64,000 nt of DNA from Paraburkholderia caballeronis (GTDB lineage: Bacteria; Pseudomonadota; Gammaproteobacteria; Burkholderiales; Burkholderiaceae). The stretch lies in contig NZ_FNSR01000001.1 of NCBI RefSeq assembly GCF_900104845.1, positions 1,736,001 through 1,800,000 of the forward strand. Direction: 5' to 3'. Every line of letters begins with the position of its first letter. Positions within the stretch are counted from its first letter, which is position 1. Shown here piece by piece: positions 48,727 through 56,622 of this stretch. Below the pieces are notes generated by a model. The model did no database searches. It saw only the letters and a list, made by a program, of their open reading frames with translations, and had not been told where the DNA came from. A program made the position numbers and the translations under genes.

Positions 48727-48803
48727 GGAGCGGTAGTTCAGTCGGTTAGAATACCGGCCTGTCACGCCGGGGGTCGCGGGTTCGAGTCCCGTCCGCTCCG
48801 CCA
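48727..48803 (+). tRNA. tRNA-Asp (GUC), copy 2; integration target
   Basis: Exact repeat of the tRNA-Asp at 48437, 290 bases on. It is intact and is the left boundary of the accessory region; its anticodon arm to 3' end (48755-48804) reappears in decayed form at 57578-57631. Confidence 0.96.
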
Positions 48804-48811
48804 GTAAAATC

Positions 48812-48851
48812 AAAGGGTTACGTCGAATGCGACGTAACCCTTTTGTTTTTT
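48812..48851 (+). terminator. strong terminator after the tRNA cluster
   Basis: A 14-bp perfect stem (aaagggttacgtcg / cgacgtaaccc plus ttt) with AATG loop followed by a T-rich run; starts nine bases after the last tRNA. Confidence 0.9.
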
Positions 48852-48860
48852 CCGCGCACC

Positions 48861-48885
48861 GTGTCCTGGACTTGTCCTAAAAATC
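48861..48885 (+). repeat. left copy of a 25-base imperfect direct repeat
   Basis: Begins GTGTCCTGGACTTGTCCT and ends AAATC; 21 of 25 bases match 57444-57468 in the same orientation. Contains the dyad GGACTTGTCC. The right copy lies just upstream of the integrase fragment's start codon, so this may be a remnant of an integrase promoter or att-flank. Confidence 0.5.
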
Positions 48886-49132
48886 TTGGCTTCGCGCCTG
48901 TTGTGCGTGGGCGACGCGAGGTGGCCGCAGCTATCGTGTCCGTGACGGCGAAGTTCGATCTGATGAAGAGCATGCGCCGAGGCCGATTATTAAAAGAACT
49001 GTGTAACCAGGTTGAAGCGACGCAAACTCGCCGCTGCGGCGCTCCAGGCCCAGCGTGCACCCATCCCCGCGCCAATCCGTCCCTGCACTGACCGCGTCAT
49101 GCCCGCGTTGGCCTGCTGCAAACCCTCGTCGC

Positions 49133-50230
49133 CTGGAGCGGTGGACGGGCCTGGATCGCAGCTTGCGGCGTGAGGTCGGCAACGATGGCATGGTGCGTAC
49201 CGGACCCTTCGCCGAACCCTGGCGGCAACGCCAGCGGCAAGTGCTGATCGGCCGCCTGCAACACTTGCGGCGCCTCGGACCGGCGACCGGGCAGCCACTG
49301 GCGAGTGGACTGCCCATGCCGAGGCCGAGCCGGGCATGCGAGCAATGGGCGAGCGCGGCGACATCATCCGCACGATGCAGCGCGCCATGAGCGGCCAACA
49401 GCGCGAGCTGGCCGTGTTCGTGCCGGGCAGCGACGGTCACATCCTCATCGGTCGCGTGGTCAGCAAGGGGCTGGCCGACGAGCTGTACGACAAGGGCTAC
49501 CTTATCGTCGATGGTACGGACGGCAAGGCGCGCTACGTCGCGCTGCCGCCGCGGTCGGAGCTGAAGCGGTATTCAACCGGCGCGGTGATTGAAGTGAAAG
49601 GTGCGGGCCGACGTGCGCGTCGCCGACCGCAACATCGCCGCGCTGGCCGTCGATGGCATCTACCGCACCGGTCATCATCTGGCCGTCGCCCAAGGTAAGG
49701 CCACGCCCGACCGCGACCCCCGTAAGGTGGTGGCCGCCCATGTGCGTCGGCTCGAAGCCCTACGTCGGGCCGGCATCATGGAGCGCGAGGCCGAAGGTGT
49801 TTGGCATATCCCTGGCGATCTGGCCGAGCGGAGTCGCCAGTACGACGCGCCGCCTCTTGGCGGTGGCGTCGCGGGGGAGCTGAAATCGTATCTGCCGATC
49901 GAGCGGCAGGCCCGCGTGATCGGTGCCGCCCGGCTCGACCCGCAGTTGATCGGCGACGGCAAGGGGCTGGGCGACCTGGGCTTTGGGGCCGAGGTCAAGG
50001 ACGCGCTACGCCAGCGCACCGACTTCCTGGCCGAACAGGGATTGGCCGAGCAGCGGGGACAACGCGTCGTTCTCGCGCGCCAGCGGACGCTACGCGATGC
50101 TCGACGACCGTGTGGGCTTCTCGCTGGTGCCGTGGAAGCCGGCAATCGAACAACGGTTGGGGAGGCAGATTGCCGCGATGGTGCGAGTTGGCGGCGTGTC
50201 CTCGGAGGTTGGACGACAACACGGCATGTC
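49133..50230 (+). pseudogene. relaxase (DUF3363, RlxS/VirD2-like) C-terminal region, multiply broken
   Basis: Remnant of a conjugative-element relaxase. Segments in three frames line up in order with the DUF3363 part of such proteins: LRREVGNDGMVRTGPFAEP and RQRQVLIGRLQHLRRLG (to ~49285); then WTAHAEAEPGMRAMGERGDIIRT up to YSTGAVIEVKG (~49600); then VADRNIAALAVDGIYRTGHH through RDPRKVVAAHVRRLEALRRAG to EQGLAEQRGQRVVLAR (~50080); then ASGRYAMLDDRVGFSLVPWKP and LGRQIAAMVRVGGVSSEVGRQ. Two junctions are simple frameshifts; the last also lacks ~45 residues present in intact relatives. The N-terminal nicking domain is absent. The normal stop is lost and the frame runs into the AraC gene's 3' end. 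Confidence 0.75.
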
Positions 50231-50240
50231 GATACGAAGC

Positions 50241-51014
50241 TCAGACCGTACTGAGTTCACTGGGGCTGATTCCCATCACACGCTTGAACATCCGGCTGAA
50301 AGACCCCGTATTTTCGTAACCTAACGAGAGCGCAATGGTGGTGACGGGCTCGCCTGCGACCAACCCGACGACCGCCTCGGTCAGCCGGATCTGTTGGCGC
50401 CAGTCGGTGAAAGACAAGGTGGTTTCGTCCTTGATTCGGCGCGTGAACGTGCGCACGGACATGTTTGCGAGCGAAGCCCAGTGCTCGATGCTTTCACGAC
50501 TCCCCGGCTCGTGGCGCAATGCCTCCTCGACCCGGATCAGCCGAGGATCGGAAACGCGCGGCATGTAGAACTCCGTCGGGAGCACGAACCGCATCTCGCT
50601 GAAAATCAGCGAAAGAACCTGAGCGGCCGCGCCCGAGGCCCCTTCTTCGATAGGTAGATCAACCGCTCGCAGGATCAGTTCACGCAACAGCGGCGTGACA
50701 TAAACGAGTGCCGGGGCCTCGGGCAATGGCCGATCGACGTCCGATATCCGGACGAACAAAGTCCGCAGTTCAACGTCCGTGCGCGCACGCATTTCGTGGC
50801 CGACTTGGGCAGGCATCCACAGCGCTCTCTGCGGTGGAAGCAGCCAGTGGTGATCGCTCGTGCTGACTTCCATGACGCCCGAAATCGCATAGATCAACTG
50901 CGCACGCTTGTGCGCGTGCAGCGGATTGACATACCCGCGCGGGAAATGCTTCGCCATCGCACCGACATAACCCGGTACGTCCTGGAAATCATCTCGGTTA
51001 CGGCTCTTGTGCAT
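50241..51014 (-). CDS. AraC-family transcriptional regulator (island cargo)
   Basis: 257 aa from the ATG at 51014 (MHKSRNRDDFQDVPGY); a Met 11 codons upstream is a weaker alternative. N-terminal cupin-like sensor: HFPRGYVNPLHAHKRAQLIYAISGVMEV and QRALWMPAQVGHEMRA. C-terminal double helix-turn-helix: HWASLANMSVRTFTRRIKDE and the signature IALSLGYENTGSFSRMFKRVMG. It is divergent from the decarboxylase-like gene at 51154 across 139 bases and most likely regulates that pair; effector unknown. Confidence 0.9.
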   Translation of the reverse strand: MHKSRNRDDFQDVPGYVGAMAKHFPRGYVNPLHAHKRAQLIYAISGVMEVSTSDHHWLLPPQRALWMPAQVGHEMRARTDVELRTLFVRISDVDRPLPEAPALVYVTPLLRELILRAVDLPIEEGASGAAAQVLSLIFSEMRFVLPTEFYMPRVSDPRLIRVEEALRHEPGSRESIEHWASLANMSVRTFTRRIKDETTLSFTDWRQQIRLTEAVVGLVAGEPVTTIALSLGYENTGSFSRMFKRVMGISPSELSTV

Positions 51015-51153
51015 GCTATTCGTGGATTGGCAGATTCTGCACATCACTTGACCGCCAGTGCAGCGTCGCCGATGGGCAGGGTCTCTAAAGTACGCATCAA
51101 TGAATCGGACTTGCCGATTTTAAACATTCCCAGCCGTCGTCCGGAGTCAGCCA

Positions 51154-51684
51154 GTGTCCCGTATATCGCTAGTCCATCCCGAATCCATGACCGAGGCTCA
51201 ACAGGCGCAGTACCGCCGTTTCCCGGCCAATCTGACTCGCGCGTTGCTGCGCACGCGCGCCTCTACCGCAGCCTACCTCTCGCTTGGCGCCTCCTTCGCG
51301 CACGGCGCGCTTTCCGCCAGAAATCGGGAGCTTGTCATCCTGCGCGTTGGCGCGTTGAGCCAGAGTGCCTACGAGCGGATGCAGCATCTGCCCATCGCCC
51401 GCCGCGCCGGCTGGACCGATGCAGACATCGCGGCCATCGAGGCGGGCAGGCAGCAAGCGTTCGATGCACGCACGGCCACACTACTGCGCTTCGTAGACGA
51501 ATGCGTGTACCGGGTCCGCGTAAGCGATGCCACGCTCGCCGACCTGAAGGACTTCCTCACAGAAGAGGAAATCGCCGAAGTCACGTTGCTGGTCGGGCAT
51601 TACATGATGACCGCACGCTTTCTGGAAACCCTCGGTGTCGAACTGGATGACGAACCCACCTCCTGGTCCGGGCTCGTGTCCTGA
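51154..51684 (+). CDS. carboxymuconolactone decarboxylase-family protein
   Basis: 176 aa from GTG 51154, with CCGGAG 7 bases upstream. The AhpD/CMD-like fold is suggested by LSARNRELVILRVGALSQSAYER, where the usual Cys-x-x-Cys or Cys is replaced (SQSAYERMQH keeps the Glu and His of gamma-CMD-type members), and VTLLVGHYMMTARFLETLGV at the end. Members without the Cys pair are probably decarboxylases or unknown hydrolases rather than peroxidases. It precedes the aldehyde dehydrogenase by 40 bases, so the two likely act in one catabolic step series under the divergent AraC regulator. Confidence 0.82.
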   Translation: MSRISLVHPESMTEAQQAQYRRFPANLTRALLRTRASTAAYLSLGASFAHGALSARNRELVILRVGALSQSAYERMQHLPIARRAGWTDADIAAIEAGRQQAFDARTATLLRFVDECVYRVRVSDATLADLKDFLTEEEIAEVTLLVGHYMMTARFLETLGVELDDEPTSWSGLVS

Positions 51685-51724
51685 TTCGGCCTTATCCACC
51701 AACAGTTATCAAAGGAGAATCAAC

Positions 51725-53113
51725 ATGAACACCACCAGCAATATCGCGACTTTCGAAACGCTGAACCCGGCAACGGGCGAGCAGGTAAAGACGTTTCCCG
51801 GCATGACGGACACGGAGGTGCTTGCCGCGCTGGATACCGCGGATCGGCGCTACCAGAACGACTGGAAGACTCGTCCGGTCCCGGAGCGCGCGAAGATCAT
51901 GGCGCGCGCAGCGGCCATCCTGCGTGAAAAGGCCGAGGAATATGCCGGCTATATCACGCTGGAAATGGGCAAGCTCATCGCACAGAGCCGCTACGAAGTG
52001 GAACTCTCCGCTTCCATCCTCGAATACTATGCCACGCACGCTGAAACGTTCCTCAAGGACCAGGCGTTGCCCGAGGCTCCCGGTTCGGTGGTGGTGACGG
52101 AGCCGGTCGGCGTGATTCTTGCCGTCGAGCCGTGGAATTTTCCGTACTATCAGTTGGCACGCGTTGCCGGTCCGCAGATCGTTGCAGGGAACGTGGTGAT
52201 GATGAAGCACGCACCCAACTGCCCGCAATGCGCGCTGGCCTTCGCGCGCCTGTTCGAGGAGGCCGGTGCGCCGGAGGGCGTGTACACCAATCTGCTGTGC
52301 AGCGTCGAGCAGATCGCGACGTTGATCGACGACTTCCGTGTGCGCGGCGTCACGCTGACCGGCAGCGAACGTGCCGGTGCAGCGGTCGCCGAGCGCGCCG
52401 GCCGTAACCTCAAGAAAGTCGTGCTGGAACTGGGCGGCAGCGATCCGGCCATCGTGCTGGAAGACGCATCGCTCGAAGACGCGCTCAACCAGTCCGCCTT
52501 CGGTCGGATGATCTGCATGGGCCAGGCCTGTGTCGCCACCAAGCGTTTCATCGTCGTCGGCAAGGAGCGCGGCAAGCAGTTCCTCGATGGCCTGATTGCA
52601 CGGATGAGCGATCTGGTCGTCGGCAATCCGGCCGACGGCGAGACGGAAGTCGGGCCGCTGGTTTCCGGGCGCGCCCTGGAAGGCTTGCTGCAGCAGATCG
52701 AGGACGCCAGGGCGCATGGCGCGAGCGTGGTGCTGGGCGGCAAGCGCATCGACCGTCCGGGCTTTTACCTGGAACCGACGATCATCACCGATATCGCCGT
52801 GGACAACCCTCTGTATCAGCAGGAAACCTTCGGTCCGATCGCGTCTTTCTACGTGGTCGAGAACGAGGAGGAGGCCATCGGGCTGGCCAATGCCACGAAG
52901 TTCGGCCTGGGCGCTTCGGTCTACAGCGCCGATCTGGAACGTGCGAAGCGGGTGGCGCGCCGCATCGAAAGCGGCATGGTGTTCATTAACTCCTGCGCCT
53001 ATACCGGCCCGGAAGTCCCGTTCGGTGGCGTGAAGAATTCCGGCTTCGGCCGCGAATTGAGCGAGTACGGTTTCGGCGAGTTCGTGAACCGCAAACTGGT
53101 GCGCATCGGTTGA
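51725..53113 (+). CDS. NAD(P)-dependent succinate-semialdehyde-type dehydrogenase
   Basis: 462-aa aldehyde dehydrogenase. ATG 51725 is preceded by AAGGAG at 51712-51717. Catalytic Glu is in VVLELGGSDPAIVLE, catalytic Cys in MICMGQACVATKR, with PWNFPYYQ and GFGRELSEYGFGEFVNRKLV. The short N-terminus and the GQACVATKR active site resemble the GabD2/SAD-like branch (succinate semialdehyde dehydrogenase), but substrate is not fixed by sequence. Codons favour gcc/ggc more than the chromosomal flanks do. Terminal gene of the AraC-linked pair. Confidence 0.88.
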   Translation: MNTTSNIATFETLNPATGEQVKTFPGMTDTEVLAALDTADRRYQNDWKTRPVPERAKIMARAAAILREKAEEYAGYITLEMGKLIAQSRYEVELSASILEYYATHAETFLKDQALPEAPGSVVVTEPVGVILAVEPWNFPYYQLARVAGPQIVAGNVVMMKHAPNCPQCALAFARLFEEAGAPEGVYTNLLCSVEQIATLIDDFRVRGVTLTGSERAGAAVAERAGRNLKKVVLELGGSDPAIVLEDASLEDALNQSAFGRMICMGQACVATKRFIVVGKERGKQFLDGLIARMSDLVVGNPADGETEVGPLVSGRALEGLLQQIEDARAHGASVVLGGKRIDRPGFYLEPTIITDIAVDNPLYQQETFGPIASFYVVENEEEAIGLANATKFGLGASVYSADLERAKRVARRIESGMVFINSCAYTGPEVPFGGVKNSGFGRELSEYGFGEFVNRKLVRIG

Positions 53114-53429
53114 CCCGGCAGCGTACCTGGTCGATAACCAGCCGCAGGATCTAGCCTCGTCAGGGCTGAGTTGTGTATTCACAGGACCCAGCCCTGTTAC
53201 CTGGAGGCTTATCCGCAGGTTTCGCGAGAATATCACTTCGGCCTTGTCTACCCGCATCAGGCCAGCAAGGCATCAGCGGCTTCCAGTCAATCGAGAAAGC
53301 GCACGCCGGTTAGCGGCTCGCTAATTTCCCCCAGGCGCGCGGCCGATTTGCGATCGACGGCATAGGGCGACCATTATTGAAAGCGGATGTTGGGCATGGG
53401 TATGGCACGCCCGGCGCAATCACGGCGAT
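53114..53429. other. intergenic region between dehydrogenase and 11-bp repeats
   Basis: About 316 bases with no supported gene. An 8-bp inverted repeat (cagggctg, 53161-53168; cagccctg, 53189-53196) could be a weak terminator for the dehydrogenase but has no T-run. Possible decayed coding sequence, not assignable. Confidence 0.4.
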
Positions 53430-53513
53430 GTTCGCCGGTTGTTCGCCCGTAGTTCGCCCGTAGTTCGCCCGTAGTTCGCCCGTAGTTCGCCGGTAGTTCG
53501 CCCGTAGTTCGGC
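53430..53513 (+). repeat. seven tandem 11-bp repeats (GTTCGCCCGTA)
   Basis: Units start at 53430, 53441, 53452, 53463, 53474, 53485 and 53496, with a partial eighth at 53507. Five units are exact GTTCGCCCGTA; the first is GTTCGCCGGTT and the sixth GTTCGCCGGTA. Period 11 is about one helical turn. The array ends at the -35 position of the promoter at 53531. Confidence 0.95.
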
Positions 53514-53536
53514 ACGCCGTCGGTCGCCCTTATAAT
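53508..53536 (+). promoter_or_regulatory. promoter for the RIO kinase, abutting the repeats
   Basis: Perfect -10 TATAAT (53531-53536); 17 bases upstream the -35 position is TTCGGC (53508-53513), which is the last partial repeat unit and a poor -35, suggesting activator dependence or repression through the array. Expected start ~53543, 46 bases before the ATG. Confidence 0.6.
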
Positions 53537-53588
53537 CGGGCATGACTTCATTCCTCTCCCGCGCATCAGGCTTACGGTCGGCGGCCGT

Positions 53589-54446
53589 ATGAAAATACCC
53601 AAACGACTTGCACCGCTTCTCGACGAAGGGCTCATTGACGAGGTCATCGGCCAGTTGATGAGCGGCAAGGAGGCAACCGTCTACGTCGTGCGTAGCGGCG
53701 AGTCGACGCGTTGCGCGAAGGTCTACAAGGACGCGAAGCAGCGCAGTTTCCGGCAAGCCGCGTCGTATCGGGACGGCCGGAAAATCAAGAACAGCCGGCA
53801 GGCCCGTGCGATGGAAAAAGGTACGCGCTACGGCCGGCAGATGCAGGAAGCGTCATGGCAAAACGCCGAGGTCGATGCGCTGTTCCGGCTCGCTGCCGCA
53901 GGCGTGCGCGTGCCGCAACCCTATATCTGCACCGATGGCGTGTTGCTGATGGAACTGGTGGTCGACGGGAACGGCGACGTCGCACCGCGGCTCAACGACG
54001 TCGATATGACCGAAGCCCATGCGCTCGAACTGCACGCGCTGCTGCTCAAGCAGGTGATCCGCATGCTCTGCGCGGGCGTGGTTCACGGCGACCTGTCGGA
54101 ATACAACATCCTGCTGGCGGCGGACGGACCGGTGATCATCGATCTGCCTCAGGCCGTCGACGCGGCCGGCAACAACGAAGCCGCGTCGATGCTCAAGCGC
54201 GACGTTGAGAACCTGGCCGCGTATTTCGGACGGTTTGCGCCGCAACTACTTGCCACGAGTTATGGCGCGGAGATCTGGGCGCTCTTCGAAGCAGGCCGGC
54301 TGCATGTCGATGCCGAATTGACCGGCCGGATCGAAGTCGATACGCGTCCCGTGGATCTCGACGGCGTACTGCAGGAACTGGAAGATACGCGTTTTGACGA
54401 AGACGCGCGAGTGCGGCGGCAGCGGGAACTGGGCGCAGGCCTGTAG
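53589..54446 (+). CDS. RIO1-family serine/threonine kinase
   Basis: 285 aa. RIO kinases are atypical protein kinases best known from archaeal and eukaryotic ribosome maturation; bacterial members such as Pseudomonas PA4780 exist. Motifs: SGKEATVYVVRSGESTRCAKVYK (nucleotide loop and Lys), YRDGRKIKNSRQARAMEKGTRYGR (RIO-specific insert), catalytic loop VVHGDLSEYNILLA and metal-binding IIDLPQAV, where Asp is followed by LPQ as in RIO1 proteins. No extra domains. Preceded by the 11-bp repeat array and its own promoter; 75 bases before the oxidoreductase. Confidence 0.88.
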   Translation: MKIPKRLAPLLDEGLIDEVIGQLMSGKEATVYVVRSGESTRCAKVYKDAKQRSFRQAASYRDGRKIKNSRQARAMEKGTRYGRQMQEASWQNAEVDALFRLAAAGVRVPQPYICTDGVLLMELVVDGNGDVAPRLNDVDMTEAHALELHALLLKQVIRMLCAGVVHGDLSEYNILLAADGPVIIDLPQAVDAAGNNEAASMLKRDVENLAAYFGRFAPQLLATSYGAEIWALFEAGRLHVDAELTGRIEVDTRPVDLDGVLQELEDTRFDEDARVRRQRELGAGL

Positions 54447-54521
54447 CGGTGTTCGATTTGCCGCGTATTCTGCGAGCCGATGTGGATCGGCATCCCCTGT
54501 CCAGCCAACGTGAGGTGTGAA

Positions 54522-55547
54522 ATGAAAGCATGGCTTCTTAAGGATTTCGGTCTGCACAATCTGCAGCCAGGCGACGTGACGACGCCCGCTCCGCAGCCGG
54601 GTGAATTGCTGGTGAAGGTGGGCGCGGTGTCGTTGAATTTCCGCGACAAGGCGATCGTTGACGGCATCTATGAGCCGCATCTTGTGCCCAAGCCGCTGAT
54701 TCCCGTGTCGGACGCGGCCGGCACCGTGGTGGCCGTCGGCGCAGGCGTCACGCGTTTTCAGGTCGGCGACCGCGTGAATTCGACGCTCTACTCACGATGG
54801 ATCGACGGCGCGCCCGGTCCCGACGAGCCCGCGTATTGCATCGGCATGCCGCTTCCGGGCGGCCTCGCCGAATACATGATCCTGCATGAGGACAGCGCGG
54901 TGCCGGCACCGGCGTCGATGAGCGACGAGGAAGCCTCGACCCTGCCGATTGCCGCGTTGACCGCGTGGTATTCGCTGATGGACGTCGGCCATCTCGAACC
55001 GGGACAGACGGTGCTCGTGCAGGGAACCGGCGGCGTGTCGGTTTTTGCGGCGCAGATCGCTGCCGCCCATGGCGCACGCGTGATCGTCACGTCGAGCAAG
55101 GACGAAAACCTTGCGAAAATAAAAACGCTGGTCGGAAACGCCAAGGTCGAAGGCGTCAACTACCGCACGCATCCGGACTGGGAGCGCAACGTGCTCGAAC
55201 TGACGAACGGCCTGGGCGCGGACGTCACGATCGACGTCGCGGGCGGCGACGGTATCAACCGGTCCGTTGCGGCGACGAAGGTGCAGGGCGTGGTCGCGCA
55301 GGTTGGCTTTCTCTCGGGGCAGACGACCGCGCTCAACCTCATGCCTGTGATTTTCCGGCAGACGACGATCCGCGGCATCGCGGTGGCGCCTCGCAGTTCG
55401 TTCGAGCGGCTCAACGTGTTCCTCGATACGCACCGGATCAAGCCCGTCATCGAGCGCGTTTATCGCTTCGACGACGCAGTGCAGGCGTTCGAACATCTGG
55501 CGCGCGGTCCCTTCGGCAAAGTCGTGATCAAGATCGCCGACGCATAG
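54522..55547 (+). CDS. zinc-type alcohol dehydrogenase / quinone oxidoreductase family
   Basis: 341-aa medium-chain dehydrogenase/reductase. ATG 54522 follows GTGAGGTG; 14 codons upstream another Met lacks support. GroES-like N-domain: LLVKVGAVSLNFRDKAIVDG, PVSDAAGTVVAVGAGVTRFQVGD. Rossmann motif VLVQGTGGVSVFAAQIAAAHG. The catalytic zinc Cys of true alcohol dehydrogenases is absent (NFRDK replaces Cys) and the structural-zinc Cys cluster is missing, so an NADPH-dependent quinone or enone reductase is more likely. Substrate unknown. Confidence 0.87.
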   Translation: MKAWLLKDFGLHNLQPGDVTTPAPQPGELLVKVGAVSLNFRDKAIVDGIYEPHLVPKPLIPVSDAAGTVVAVGAGVTRFQVGDRVNSTLYSRWIDGAPGPDEPAYCIGMPLPGGLAEYMILHEDSAVPAPASMSDEEASTLPIAALTAWYSLMDVGHLEPGQTVLVQGTGGVSVFAAQIAAAHGARVIVTSSKDENLAKIKTLVGNAKVEGVNYRTHPDWERNVLELTNGLGADVTIDVAGGDGINRSVAATKVQGVVAQVGFLSGQTTALNLMPVIFRQTTIRGIAVAPRSSFERLNVFLDTHRIKPVIERVYRFDDAVQAFEHLARGPFGKVVIKIADA

Positions 55548-55586
55548 GTGTACCGCGGAACTATACTGGGGCATCTGGAGGTTTCG

Positions 55587-56396
55587 ATGGCCGATCAAGA
55601 CAGACTGCATCCGTTACGTCCGTTTCTGAAAAACTGGATTTGGGAGCATGGCCGGATCGGAACCCGCTACCTGGACTGCGTAGACGGCGAAATCAAATTC
55701 GACGAAGGCAAGAAATCGCGGTTCGCAGCGGAGAAATACATCTACGTGCCGCTCGATAAGGACGGTAAAGCCGACGATGCCTCTGTCGAGAGTCCGGCGA
55801 TTCAGGAGGCGGGGCTTGCCCGGTTCCTGCGCGCGGCCCAGTTGGGCACGCCGGACGAGGCGGGTTCTGTAGCGGAGGTTCAGCGCGCCGTGCAGGACTG
55901 CGTGGAACTCGGCCTGCTCAGCGCATACCAACTGGACGCACAAAACGCATTGGCCCGTTATGCGCAGGAGCCCATGTTCGAGGACGAAATTCGGGCGGCG
56001 GTTGTGGACGACATCCGGCGTAGTTATGCCGGCACGCGAGAGCAACTGGCGCTATACGATTTCAGCGTGCTTTACGGCCTGCCGGTAGCGCTGCTTATCA
56101 ACGAGACGCCGTTCATCGATTGGCGCACGCATACCAGTCCGGCGCTTCCGTTTGTATCGCTTCCGCTCGGACCTTATTGCCTGCTGGTAGGCGCGCCTTC
56201 GGGCAGAAAAAGCCGGATCGGCCCCGTGGTCTGGAAGGCCGCCAGCACGATGGGCCCATTAAAAGACCACAACCGCTGGATCGCGGAGCACGCACGTCTG
56301 TGGCTGGTGGCGACGACGGACGACCCGCTCGTCGCGGCACAAAGCCGTCTTGCTGCAGCAAGGGGCTCGACAGGACAAGAGAACGCCAAGTCGTAG
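55587..56396 (+). CDS. unrecognised protein, faintly DUF4238-like
   Basis: 269 aa from ATG 55587, with GGAG upstream and TATACT (55562-55567) as a possible -10. No signal peptide or transmembrane segment. Visible features are HPLRPFLKNWIWEHGRIGTRYLD near the start and, toward the end, LPFVSLPLGPYCLLVGAPSG and DHNRWIAEHARLWLVATTD, which recall the C-terminal layout of DUF4238 proteins (HP..FL start, PLSP loop). This is a weak resemblance only. It begins a run of three unknown genes with lower GC than the chromosome. Confidence 0.6.
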   Translation: MADQDRLHPLRPFLKNWIWEHGRIGTRYLDCVDGEIKFDEGKKSRFAAEKYIYVPLDKDGKADDASVESPAIQEAGLARFLRAAQLGTPDEAGSVAEVQRAVQDCVELGLLSAYQLDAQNALARYAQEPMFEDEIRAAVVDDIRRSYAGTREQLALYDFSVLYGLPVALLINETPFIDWRTHTSPALPFVSLPLGPYCLLVGAPSGRKSRIGPVVWKAASTMGPLKDHNRWIAEHARLWLVATTDDPLVAAQSRLAAARGSTGQENAKS

Positions 56397-56400
56397 CCGA

Positions 56401-56622
56401 AGTGATCGGAAAGACAAAGACGTCACGCCTGTCAGAGGTGATGACCGTATTTACCTTTGCGTCGTCCGCAATTCGTTGCACGCGAAATACGAAAGAATCT
56501 CCCGCTTTCTTTGCCGGATTGAATTCAACGTTGAGAGGATTCCTCGGGTTCGCGTGCATGATGGTCAGACGCAAATCGCCGCGGTACTGAAGTACCTGCG
56601 TTTCGAGCGAGAGAAAGATTGA
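56401..56622 (+). CDS. possible small protein coupled to the next gene (start uncertain)
   Basis: An open frame with a coding-like stretch (DDRIYLCVVRNSLHAKYER, IEFNVERIPRVRVHDGQTQ, IAAVLKYLRFEREKD) whose TGA overlaps the ATG of the next gene (TGATG at 56620-56624), a sign of translational coupling. No ATG or GTG exists in the clean part; the frame can only start at TTG 56350, inside the preceding gene. It may instead be the 3' end of a frameshifted gene. A competing minus-strand frame over the same bases also looks partly protein-like. The start given marks the end of the preceding gene. Confidence 0.35.
   Translation, partial: SDRKDKDVTPVRGDDRIYLCVVRNSLHAKYERISRFLCRIEFNVERIPRVRVHDGQTQIAAVLKYLRFEREKD

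Noticed and set aside
48990..49135. Minus-strand frame ending ...RRFNLVTQFF as a porin or transposase end
   Set aside because: Too short and no other part of such a gene is visible.
53430..53513. Repeat array as a CRISPR
   Set aside because: 11-bp units are directly adjacent with no spacers; not CRISPR architecture.
53310..53756. Minus-strand frame encoding a Thr/Gly/Arg repeat
   Set aside because: Created by translating the 11-bp DNA repeats and antisense of the kinase start; no ribosome-binding site.
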